A stretch of 64,000 nt of DNA from Cladorhizidae sp. MBARI D1340-BT2. Lineage: Eukaryota; Porifera; Demospongiae; Poecilosclerida; Cladorhizidae. The stretch's first letter is position 1. Each line of letters opens with the position of its first letter. The stretch covers positions 29,680,762-29,744,761 of the forward strand of contig JAQNBH010000002.1 of assembly GCA_028752905.1 (NCBI GenBank), in the 5' to 3' direction. Position numbers and translations under genes: made by a program. The notes beneath the pieces were generated by a model. The model saw nothing but the letters and a program-made list of their open reading frames with translations, was not told the DNA's origin and ran no database searches. Positions 24,401 through 37,500 of this stretch are shown here, piece after piece.

Positions 24401-27400
24401 ACCATCACAAAGCATATTGAATGAGCTGCAATTTGAATATGAACCAGGAACATACCATGAATGACATACTATATAATAAAACTACCTGTCAGACATGCAC
24501 AGACCCTCTATCCCCTAAGTATAACTTCTATCAGAGCTGTGCCAAACTACCTTGCTACCAACAGATGACCATTCCAGCAAACAGCACATGTATAGAATTC
24601 CTTCAAGAAACAGCATCTGTCTGGAACTCCCCAGCAACAGCATTCTGTATAGCACTCCTTCCAGCAACAGCATCTGTCAGGAACTCCTTCCAGCAACAGC
24701 ATCTGTCTGGAACTCCTTCCAGCAACAGCATTCTGTATAGCACTCCTTCTTCCCCCTTTCAAAATCTCATATCATTTCCAAGTTTTTGGAAAGGATCTGC
24801 TACAGGACTTGGTAGCAGTTGAACTTTCTGGTAAGGTTGATGCTTGAAGACGAACTTCAAGCTTTTTTCAATCCCTAGGTCTGCTGATTTACTACTTGGT
24901 GAAGGATTCAAGGCATGCTGGGAGCCTTTTTGGCACCAATATCCATATATATATATAGAGTAGGTACTCACACCAAAGGTGCAGAAAGGTCAAGATGAAT
25001 ATATATATATCACATTTAGTTGTTGCTGCTATTGTTGTTTCAGTTGCAGAATCCTCCTCCAATACTGTAAACCCAGAAAAGTTGGCGGCCGTTTTATTTA
25101 GCGTTTTTGATATCATGCACATTTTAGCGACCATTAATGTTAACGTTTTATAGCATGAAAAACAAGGTGAAATCCTTGTGAAAATAAGAACAGTACATTA
25201 ATCATTAATAAAGTCCATTCATTAATTAAATCTTCATTTACGCACAAATCAAGTGGCTGCAACTCTCCTGTGCAGCTTGCAGGAACAAACACTTGGTGGA
25301 TATTGTTGTCTTGAAGCTTTTTAAGAACAGAACTACAGCGATGAGCTGCAAACACATCGAATATTGCCAATGCAGGCTGATCGTCAGCCAAATCCAGTCT
25401 CGCTCTAGTAGTAGTGACATATGGAATGAATTGATAATTTGTTGGCTGCAGCTGTTGCTCCGTCGCCTTCTGGTAAACAAACTGAGCTACTGAGCTAGAT
25501 CCACCAGCATTCTCTTTCAACCAACGAACAATCGACATAGCTGTATTGTAAGTTCACAGTTGCTCGATCAAAACTCGAAAGCTCCTAATCAGCGACGACC
25601 TCGTGCTCTTGCTGACAGCTAGCACGCGCGCGTGAGCGTTTTTGAACTTTGTACTTATATTGCCACAAATGTTGGCTGCCTATTAACTTAGCGATTTTTT
25701 CCTCATCGAATTCGCTAACATTAATGGCCCGCTAACTTTTCTGGGTTTACAGTACACACACCCAAAAGAGGGGAAGGTTCACCTATTTCCATTTGCCATT
25801 GCTGCACACTGATTATCATCATTATGCAGTCTCAGTAGTAGCCACCAGAGCTGCGCCACAATCTCTCGCTAACTGCTACAGAATGAAAAAATTCTCCTTC
25901 TCCCCTTTAAAAAATCTTGTGTATATGCACCTAGTTCAGAGGTGGCTCGAGCAAATTTAAGATGGTCATGGTAAGAAGGTGTAGCATGGGTGTGGTTTAA
26001 CTTAACACAGCAATATTGTTCACACAATTGCCGACATATTTTAGTACTGCTGGAAAAATATACAGTGGTCCCTCCCTAATTAAGACCACCCAGGGAGCAC
26101 TTCCAACTGGTCTTATTAGAGAGGTGGTCTTACTTGGGAATATCGCTCTCGGGCATGGCAGGGGTCTCACAAAGCATTGCTTTGTAGTGTACACGCATTC
26201 ATAATATTACACGCATTACACGCATTCATAATATTAAACCAACTGCAAGCTCCCCAGACAAGATACTGTATTCTCATTTGGAATTATGGGTGTGTCTTGG
26301 AAAGACATTGGTTATCATTGTACTACACATGTATTGGACATTAGACTCATGCAGTATCCTTAGGACACAGAAAGTCTGAGATACTGGACTGGACAGTCCG
26401 CTCCATCCTGTTCTGGATGACCATCTGCTCGATAGAATCAGCACATGCCACAAGCTTGGGAATGCCTCGATGAGTGGCAAAGTCACGCAGCTTGCACACC
26501 ATCTCGAACACCTCTGACACAGTCACAGGAGTGGGCATGGGGCCATCCTCCTCGTCATCTGACTCAGACTCCTCAGGGGAGGAGTCAGCAGGTGTGGCGA
26601 GGGCATGTTTGAGGGCAGGGCCATAGTGGTCCTCACTGTTGTGCACCTCGCTGTCGATGTTGGCGTAGCCCTCGGCAGTGTCACACCCTCCGGCAGCTGC
26701 GCATTTATGACTCCTCGACCTCAGCAGCAGGGGCAGTGGTGGTCGTGAAGCCATACTTCTTAAAAGCACTTCTTGATGGTGGACACGTGGAGGTCATCCC
26801 AGGCCTTCTTGAGCCAGCGGATTGCCATCAGAACGTCCACCTTCTTGACAAGCGAGCTCATTTTCTCAGTGCAACCACTATCGGCATTCACAGTGTCGTC
26901 CATGAGCTGGAGAATGTAGCGGATCATCTGCCTCTGGTAGACCAGCTTCATGGCCTGGATGATGCCAGCGTCCATAGGCTGAAGCTTGGAGGTGGTTTGG
27001 CGGGCAGGAAGACCAGCTTGAGGTTTCTGAGGTTGATATCTGAGTGCGCTGAGCAGTTGTCAATGAAGATGATGATCTCCCGGGCATCTTATTGTTGGTG
27101 CACTTGAGCCACTGCTCCCAGATGGGAGTGCTCATCCACGCCTTGGCCTGTGTCTCATACTCGATGCCGAGGTCCCTGTTTGGATCAATGCAGATGTAAA
27201 TATGTACCAGTTCCTGATTTTTCACAGTTGGGCAAAGGTATGTCACTTCGATGGAAGGTAGATCTTCACAAAATTCACTTTATTCTTGGATGCTTGGTCT
27301 TACTTGGGAGGATATGGACCCAGCCAAGTGGTCTTATAAGAGAGGTGGACTTATCTTAGAGGGTCTTACTTGGGAGGGGCAAAATAAAGCCAGCCAACCA

Positions 27401-28498
27401 GGAGCAAGCCAAAATGGTCTTATAATGGAGGTGGTCTTACTTGGGAGGGTCTTAATATGGAGGGACCACTGTATTAGCAAATACACGTCGTCTACGTCCA
27501 ACCTTACCTATAAAGTCATTGGCAATGTCAAATGAATTACCGATTTCCTCAATTAGAATGACATTTATTATATGACCAGACTATATAGCTGTGCACTCTA
27601 ATCACCAATCAAGTAAATAAGGTCAGTTTGTCTGCACGGTCCTTGTGAACATGTACTAGCATCAATCTGCTCAGTCTTGCTTGTGTCATAGTGGAATGCA
27701 GATACGATTTCACTCGACGTTTTACACTAAATGATTGTTCACTGAACAATCATTTAGTGTTCATAGCTGGCGCAAATTGATGAAAATATGCACATGCTCC
27801 TATGGACAACACCCATAAATTTAATAATGTACTGGAGTGACTTATGAGCACACATCAACATTCTCTCTGTTTGCATTGCCGGAGCCCCCTGTAGTTAGTT
27901 TAGTAAGCTCCTTGGTAAGGATGAGGTGTCTGGTATATCCACCTTCAAGGACGTGGTAACAGTTGAAGCTCTTGATCTTTGAAGATGGATTTCAAGGGGT
28001 TTCACACTTTTCATTCTTTAGACATGTTGGTTTACTACCATAGACTGGTGAAGGATTCAAGACTCGCTGGGAGTCTTATAGGAATCAATATCCTGTATAA
28101 TGCAGTATATATATATACTAGCAGACAGACTTCATAGGTGCAGGAAGGAACATATATATATATATATATATATATACTAACAGAGATGCCCACATCAGAG
28201 GTGCAGGAAGGAACATATATAATGCTAGCAGAAGTGCGAACATCAGAGGTGCAGGAAGGAACATATATATATATATATATATTAGCAGAAGTGCGAACAT
28301 CAGAGGTGCAGGAAAGAACATATATATATATATATATACTAGCAGAGGTGCCCACATCAGAGGTGCAGGAAGGAACATATATATATATATACTAACAGAG
28401 ATGCCCACATCAGAGGTGCAGGAAGGAACATATATATATATATATATACTAACAGAGATGCCCACATCAGAGGTGCAGGAAGGAACATATATATAATA

Positions 28499-28534
<36 letters not shown>

Positions 28535-31500
28535 CTAGCAGAGGTGCCCACATCAGAGGTGCAAGAAGGAACATATGTGACAGGATCTGCGCAAACGTGC
28601 CTTATGACATTTTTTTTTGTTTTCATTTTATTCTTTTATGTGAAAGAGCTATAAAAAATACTTTTAAAAATCTTGAAGTGACTTTTAGTAAAACATTATG
28701 ACTTGGAAGTTACAGGGGCTTTTCTTTCATCCCGTCAGGGACGCTGATTGTGAGAAAAACGCCTCAAACAAAATTCAATTAATTTCCGTATACTTCCGCG
28801 CGTATCTCCGTGTTATTCAATGACGTCATAATAATTTTTTTTTGGAAAGACGGATGTTTTGGTGCAAGTTTACTTCGAGCGCTTCGGGTGAAAGCGCTAC
28901 TCAAACGACTGCTAAAGTGAGGAGAAGGGTCTTGAAATTCTACATGTAGCTGAGGTAAGTCTTAGTATGCATAGCTAGATAGCTACTAGCTGTGGTCGTA
29001 ACTTTAAAAAAAATACCAAGACTAGCTAGCTAAACCTCCTAGGTTGCTATAAGCTTTGGGATAGAGACTAGCATCTATAGCTTACATGATTGTCATTGGT
29101 TAGTAACTAGCAAAAGCAACTAGCTAGAAAAATAGCTAGCTAGTCCTCTAGCAAGCAACTGGTCATCTAACTAGAAAATTAGCTAGCAAGTAGTCTAGTA
29201 GATAGCAAGCAATAACTACCATACATTACTAGCTATAAGGCAGATGGCAGTTAATTCATAGGTACTAACTAGGTATACACTGAACATGGCCATGTAAAGC
29301 TTTTATTTGAATAATAAAGTCAGTGTATTATACGATGATCTTCATAACCCCCATTCCCATCATGTCCACAATCCTCAGTATGGTGACCTTCATCCTCCAT
29401 GTGGCAGCCCCAATCTTCCTCCAAGCTTGCTAATGTATGTTGTGATTGTAATGTCCATGTGAATGTAATTATAAGAATTGTATTTTGTATGTCTTCTTAC
29501 TGCAACATTCCAACTCATCAAAATTCTCTTCATCAAGCTCATCATCAAGAGTGGGGAGAGTGAAGTAGTCTGCAATAACCTCCAGCCTGGTCCTGTGCAT
29601 CCAGTTTCATGACCCGATTGATAGTCAAAGCTATCTCATTAGCTTGTTCTGTGGACATTATCAAACCTTTGGGAAATTGCACTGTTGACCCTTTCCAACT
29701 ACAAACTATGAATGTTATTATAAAAAGGGAAAGTCCCTATTACGTAATAATTATTATTCTCCGCGTATGTAGCTAACGTTTGGTCAGTCCAGTTCTAACT
29801 GCTGTAACTTCTGAGTGAAAGGGATTCAAGGATTGAAATTTTCTGACCAGTTAGGAGAAAGACCCTAGATAACAAATACCCCAAAAAGTCAAATTTCATA
29901 GTGTATGACAATAGGCTCTAAAACTTGTATTATTGAGAAAAGTACTATTTGGTCATAAGGCACGTTTTCGCAGATCCTATCACATATATATAAACTAGCA
30001 GAAGTGCCCACATCAGAGGTGCAGGAAGGAATATATATATATATATTTATTTAATAGCTCTGCCTTAATACAGCATTGAGCACTATTTGTAGCCTTCTCA
30101 GCAAACTACCTTCCAAGTATATATATATATATATATATACTAGCAGACATGCCCACATCAGAGGTGCAGGAAGGAACAGATCTATTTTGATGACTGAAAC
30201 TTATATAAAATTAGAACAGCAACCATTGCAAGTAATGCAGTTATTTTTCTAATAGGGTACACTAGAGGCAGCGTGATAACTAGTATATAATATACTTCCT
30301 TAGTACCAAAAGACAGCTTGTTTCAAGAGCAATATACCAAGTTTAAATATAATAGCTCATAGGTAACTAAGACGTCAAAGTTGAAATCGCAGATCCGAAA
30401 AGATGGTATTACCATTTGACCACGGCAGGGCTTTGGAGCTGATGTTTGATGATGACTTCACCCTGTCAGACAGAGATAGCATGATGAAGAAGATACTGGG
30501 ATGCAGGTATATGCTGTGCACCCTGAGGACATGGCAGATCTCAGGAGAGCAGTTGTTTTTGATGAAGTAGAGGATAGTGATCCAGGAAATCAGTTTCACG
30601 GTAAGTATAGATGTAATCAGACAGCTAGAGCAATGGAAGAACTTTTATAGACAGCTATAGCTAAGTGTGGACATAAAAAAACAGAGCAAGGTTGTTAGCT
30701 TGAACATTATAGCTATTATGATTTTGGATAGCTAGCTCTGGCTAGTATGATTTTGGATAGCTAGCTCTAGCTATTATGATTTTGGATAGCTAGTATGATT
30801 TTGGATAGCTAGCTCTAGCTAGTATGATTTTGGATAGCTAGCTAGTATGATTTTGGATAGCTAGCTCTAGCTATTATGATTTTGGATAGCTAGTATGATT
30901 TTGGATAGCTAGTATGATTTTGGATAGCTAGCCCAAATAATACTTCCCTTCTACTCTCCTCCCCCTACTCCTCTGCTCCCTCCCTCTCCTCCAATCTATT
31001 GGTCAAATATGGAAGTAACAAGTGAAGGAACACAGTATTGGTTGATTCGTGAGCAGTTGCTAAGTACACTTATCAACTGATTATATAATGATGTAGCTTT
31101 ATCAAGTTGGTGGTGAGCGAGTTAAAAACTGTGCCCTGATCACCTTGAAAATGCTCTAAAAGCACAGAGTGCCTGTAACCACTCCCCATTCACGGGCTGT
31201 GCAACAGAACCACATAAGCACGTTATGAGCAGATTTTTTTTGATCGGTGGCAGTCAAAAGTTATACATCAAGGTTTGCCACTGGTTCATAATCTTAACTG
31301 ACCTCCCATTTCCCTTCTATGCCATTTGCTACGAAAATTAACTGCCAAGAATAATAATTATAAAGAAAGGTAATTAAGGTGTTAATTGCTTAACCCGCCC
31401 CTTTAGCCTACATTACTATATCCAACTTAATCTCAGTGTGCTATTAATACATCATCAACTTAACTCAATATATCATCCAACTTAACACTCAGTGTGCTGT

Positions 31501-34500
31501 AATAACTCACACTTAACCCTTAATGTGTCACAATATATCATCCAACTCTCAGTGTGCTATAATACATCATCAACTTAACCCTTAGACCGCATTAGCTGTT
31601 ATTGTTAAAAATACCCCAGACGCCGTGGCTGTTTCCTCCCCAATAACCGTTTTTTAAAAATTAATCAAAAAACCACCGATTTTTAATCAACGCCTTTTTT
31701 TGTCGGTCGGCTGATTTATCACCAGATCTAGGCAGGATGCAAGTCGATCATTACCATTTACAGAACGCGAAGGCCTAAAGAAGTAAAGCTTCTCCAAAGT
31801 AAGTCGAGTACTTTGATATTAGTTATTGGGTCAGTTTAGCTTGTGTATAGGCTTCTGCCAACTAGCTAGCTAGCTATGGAGAATTAGCGCTATCTCTGGG
31901 ATGAACTAAAGGTTCCTAGTTACAGATACTGTGTAGCTATGCTAAGCTAGACACGCTAATTATAGCTTCTGCCAACTAGCTAGATAGCTATGGAGTATTA
32001 GCGCTATCTCTGGGATGAACTAAAGGTTCCTAGTTACAGCTGCTGTGTAGTGTAGATAGCTACGCTAAGCTAGATACACTAAGGGCTGGCTGTATGTTAG
32101 CTCCTCTGGTCTGTTTTACTAGAGAGAAACACTAAGCGCTGGTATCTCCTACTGATATTTAGTGCTCTAGCACCGCTAAATACCAGCAGGAGCTAGGAAA
32201 CTGCCAGATCATAGTTTAGCTCATGAACTAACCTATCATTATTACTTCATTATACTTTGTGGATATCATAGTTTAGCTCATGAACTAACCTATCATTATT
32301 ACTTCATTATACTTTGTGGATATCATTATAGTGATGAAGATATAGTCTGATTAGACTGCTGGAGCTGGAAGAGGTCTGGCTGACAGTTAGACTGCTGGAG
32401 CTGGAAGAGGTCTGGCTGACAGTTGCACTGCTGGAACTGGAAGAGATACTGCTAGCGGCACTACAAACCCTAACACAACCAACACCACCTCCACCAACAC
32501 CACCACTATCAACACCACCATCAACAGCACCAATAGCATCATCATCACTACCACTATAACCTTCTTCATCATATCCATCAAAATCTTCATCACTGTCTTC
32601 AGCATCTAATAATCTTATAATGTGTTATATCTCTCCATCATTTGTAACTCACTTCAGTGTACTTGCCTACTTCAAAGAATATCTAAAAACAAAACACAAC
32701 AGCCAACTAGCTGTCTGTATCCTATGTCAAAAGAAGAATAACAGATCTCTCAGATCAACTACGAAGTGCAGCTGTAAGAATAAGCAGCTGCGCAATAACC
32801 AATAAACGCTAATGAATTCAATTATAACGCACTTCAATGTACTTGCCTACTTAAAAAAATATCTTTAAAAAACACACAACAGCCAGCCAGCTATCGGTAT
32901 ACTTTCTCAAAAGAACAAGAACAGATCTCTCAGATAAAATACAAAGTGCAGCTTTAAGAATAAGCAGCTACGCAACAAACGCTAATAAACACTTACAAAT
33001 TTAGGAGCGTGTATATACGCCACCGGCGTGTGAGAGTAGATTTCAATTGGCGTGTATAAATGCCACCGGCGGTCTAAGAGTTAACCCTTAGTGTGTCAAA
33101 ATATATCATCCAACTTAATTCTCAGTGTGCCACAATACATCACCAACTTAACTCTCAGTGTGCCACAATACATCACCAACTTAACTCTCAGTGTGCTATA
33201 ATACATCAACTTAACCCCTGGTGTGCCAAAATATATCATCCAACTTAACTCTCAGTGTGCTATAATACATCATCAACTCAACTCTTAGTGTGTCAATAAA
33301 TAATCCAACTTAACTAAGTGTGTTACAATACATCACCAAGTTAACTCTCAGTGTGCTATAATACATATCAACTCAATTCTTAGTGTGTCAATAAATAATC
33401 CAACTTAACTAAGTGTGTTACAATACATCAACAAGTTAACTCTCAGTGTGCTATAATACATCATCAACTCAACTCTTAGTGTGTCAATAAATAATCCAAC
33501 TTAACTAAGTGTGTTACAATACATCACCAAGTTAACTCTCAGTGTGCTATAATACATCATCAACTCAATTCTTAGTGTGTCAATAAATAATCCAACTTAA
33601 CTCTAAGTGTGTTACAATACATCAACAAGTTAACTCTCAGTGTGCTATAATACATCATCAACTCAATTCTTAGTGTGTCAATAAATAATCCAACTTAACT
33701 CTAAGTGTGCCACTATACATCACCAACTTAACCCTGAGTGGGTGGCCACCTGTAATTGTATCGAAAATTGACCACTTGAAGCGTGTTAACCTTTTTTCAA
33801 TGGCTTCCTCCTCCTTCTGAATCCTAGCTCCTCCTCTCAGAATGGCCGCAGTAGTCATCTTGACAGGTATACTCTCCGTCTAGTGAATATCAAGGAACAG
33901 GTTCATGACACAGTGTATGAATGAGTATGAAAGCCAATGAGCTCACCATAATTGATGGTGCAGGCGTGGCTTTCACTAAGCTAATCTTTTCCCTAAGAAA
34001 AAAATGGGGGAGGGAGGGGGTAATGCCTTAAGCTTCACATGTCAAATACATAATTTTTTATTCTTCCTTACTAGTAGGTTCCTTACTAGTAGGTTACATA
34101 AGAACACACACATGCACACACATACATACACATTGGAAACATGAGGTGAGGTGGTGGATATATTTGAAAGGTTTAGGGCCAGAGAGTGGAAAACCAGAGA
34201 GTGGACATATCAACCAAGTCCCTTGCACTCCAGTATAGCTAGAGATTTTGTCAAAATCACACATGAAGCTGATGCGAAGGATAGCGAGACAATCCATTTG
34301 CAGACTTACATGGAGCTTAATATGATGACTTTGGAGTTTTATGAGAACATGATAGAAAACAACTAAAATAGAGGCACCTGCTGGATATTGAAAAACCAAA
34401 AATGCTCACCTATAGCTAGGTTGACCTCAACTGACTGCACTGCAAATGCTCACCTAGAGCTAGGTTGATCTCAACTAACTGCAGTGCAAATGCTTACCTA

Positions 34501-37500
34501 GAGCTAGGTTGATCTCAACTAACTGCACTGCAAATGCGCTAGGTTGATCTCAACTAACTGCACTGCAAATGCTCACCTAGAGCAAGGTTGATCTCAACTA
34601 ACTGCACTGCAAATGCTCACCTAGAGCAAGGTTGATCTCAACTAACTGCACTGCAAACGCCGCTCACTTGAATGTGAATAATAAGGATGAGCTTCATTTA
34701 GAATAATTCTTCAAATTTGCAGTAATTTAAACTAGAAACAGAGACCTTCAAGAAATGTTTAACACTAAGCCTTTGCTTATTCTTTCCTTCCATCTGTTTC
34801 TCCACAACATCCACTCATACATACACACAGGCACACACACACACACTATTTACACTCACTCACTTGCACCATACACACATACTACTATATACACTCAGTC
34901 ACTTGGATAAAACACACTCAGACAACACACACACAAGCTAAGAAAGTACTTATTGAATTAGACAGTGTATATTAGAGACTATTATATAATACTACGAGGA
35001 ATTGAAGCTATAAATACATCATTCTATACATAGCACACCTACCTTTCTTCTCTTTCCGACAAGATTTTGTTAATGATCATCTGATAATGAGGTGAAGGGT
35101 GAGGTAAGAGGCATGAAATGATAAGGAGCAATGACTGTCTTGCTAAGAGGGTTAACTTGAAGGTATTTATTAGCATTTTTCACTATTGAATCCAATACAC
35201 ACTAACATTCAGTACATAGTTAATGTAAACAATATTTAAGCCTGGGTGTGGCTTATACATAACTGGACATGTACATCTCCACTGAGAATTCATATATCAG
35301 AAAACTTCTAAGCCTTCAAAGACAACCTGCCAGACAGCACTCTCACTCACCATTGTCTTTTTGGACTTCTCTGTGGTGGCACATAAGTATTGAGTTCTGC
35401 CAGCTTGCAACTAGATGGCCACAACAAAATGGGTAAGGGATATCAATCCTGGGATGCATCCTAGCAAACGAGGAGACAGGAGATGAAAAGGGGGGGCTGA
35501 GATATGCATGCAGAAATTTTGCTGCACTACGCACACCTTGTCTAGCCATATATACTAGCTAATTGGTGGAACAATTATTATACTTTCTTCCATGGATTCT
35601 CACTCACTGAGAAATTTAATTTAAAGGACTCAATGGTGTATTGTTGGCATGATTGTGTGTACAAAGATAAATATATATAACACATCAAGGAAAGCTTCCA
35701 AAAAAACTTCTTTCGTTCATCATTATTAATAAGAAGCAGTTATTAAGTCTTACATCAGTCATCGGAGACATTGTGTACGTTAAGACACGCTTCGGTGCAG
35801 AAAAGGTTCTTTCAGCTGTAACAGGGATTGTTAGATGGAGACGAAGGAGCTGATGCACAGTAGGTGGCATTGTTTTGAAAATGCTTTTCTTGTTCATTAC
35901 ATCACAGATCGTCTGTACAGAATTGACTTTCTTCACTTCAGGGCTACCTTGCTTGACAACATCTTGTAAGAGTTGGAGGTGTCTGGCTAAGTCTGACATA
36001 TTGACATCATCTTTGTAGCAAGATTTCTTCAGCTCTTCCATGCAGTCTTCATAATCATTACTATTTGCTGCACTCACAAGAGTTTTTGAATTACCAGGAT
36101 CGAATATGTTGTTTACTAAACTTGTCTTCCAACTCACCATAGAGCAGGTCACATGCTTCAAAGAACATTTGCCGAAAGTATGCCTTTGCAGACATAAAAA
36201 GGTGTGGTTCACACCTACTTTCAAATTGGGCATCTGTAGCGCGGTAATTCTGGTTGGCCAATATTGAACTTTTCAGCAATGGTGACACACTTGTCATAAA
36301 ACCTGTCGAAATTTTCATCTGTCCTGTTTCGTTTGAAGAATATCTTGGCAGCATCAACAGCAGAGAGTGCTTCATGCAAAGCTATGTCTTCTTAGTGAAA
36401 GTAACTTGCTCTGTTGCACTAAATAAAAAGTGACCGAGTTGGAGACCAAATAAAGTGCTGAATTTTTCCAAAAAAGTGCATCCAGCCAGTAGCCTTTAAA
36501 CCATATTCATCATGTGTTGTTGAATTAATTTCCTCCAATGCCTCTATTGTAATGCCTCTAACAATAGAGTGTAGTCTTTGAGAATGGCAACAGTTCTAGC
36601 TGTCCATTTGGTAGGACATTACCTCCACTTGACTCCTGTAACTTGAGATGTGGTCATTTCAGAGATAGACGAATGAGCTTGCTTATTTCCTTCACTGTTT
36701 CGAGACCATCTCTGATACATGCAAGCTTCCTTCCAACATCCTGTAAGCAAAGATTCAGTGAATGTGCACAACCAACAATGCAGTGCAATTGCAGAAGGGT
36801 ATTCATTTCTATTGTTGCCACACCAGATTTTCTTCCCTACATGTTGGCAGCTCCATCATAGGCCTGTCCTCGACATAATGATAATGGGAGGCTGCATCGA
36901 ATCAGTAGATTTTTGATTACTGTGAAAAGAGTCTCTGCTATTGTCAGGAACCCTAAATAAGCCAATTGAATCTTCTCGTACTTCATAGTCAGTATTCACC
37001 CAGCGGATGGACAGATCGAGCTGTTGACTGTTGATAACATCGGTTGCCCCATCAGCTATTACTGAGAACCATACTGGTTCAGTCTTTTTCATTTTCCTTA
37101 AAAGGGTTCGAAGTAGTGTCTGCCCTAGAATAGAAATTTGCTCATTAACTGACTGATGACTAGTGAATCGGTTTTCTTTGATCCAGTTTTTTTTTATAGC
37201 TTCATTATTCTCACTCCAAACCAGCAGAAGCTGTTGTAAGTTACCTTCTGATTCAGTATGGCCTCTTATAGCTATTGCTTGATGAGTAAGATATCGTATG
37301 CCTTTTAACTGCATTAGTACTTCTTTTCGGGTTTGCTGAAGTTGTTGCATGTAGCAGCTCAGCTGGCTCGCAATTGTTGGCATCCCACGAGCTATCCATT
37401 TTAATTTTGCTTCTCTATGAGTATGTGAAACTTCATGTCCTCTGAACTTTTCCAAGGATTTTTTCCAATTCTGGAATCCTGATTTAGTAAAAGCACTGTC

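Larger units (their letters stand above)
22525..24430. repeat. large interrupted inverted repeat
   Basis: Left-arm blocks at 22594-22680, about 23010-23095 and 23839-23862 match, in reverse complement, right-arm blocks at 24262-24350, about 24175-24245 and 24131-24170. The most similar parts are ttccagcaacaaatcttgag (22625-) versus its counterpart at 24263-24308, and atctgagtgcc / ggcactcagat. The left arm is split by a 743-bp TTAA element and by a microsatellite-bearing insert around 22700-23010. The loop contains a 22-bp tandem repeat. Probably an old transposon with long terminal inverted repeats. Confidence 0.7.

Noticed and set aside
28840..28930. gcgcttcgggtgaaagcgct as a terminator or regulatory hairpin
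   Set aside because: It is a short inverted sequence inside a transposon with nothing to indicate a function.
34151..34366. A 71-codon plus-strand frame (MVDIFERFRAREWK)
   Set aside because: Composition is reasonable, but it has neither splice signals nor a recognisable family, and the frame is short enough to be chance.
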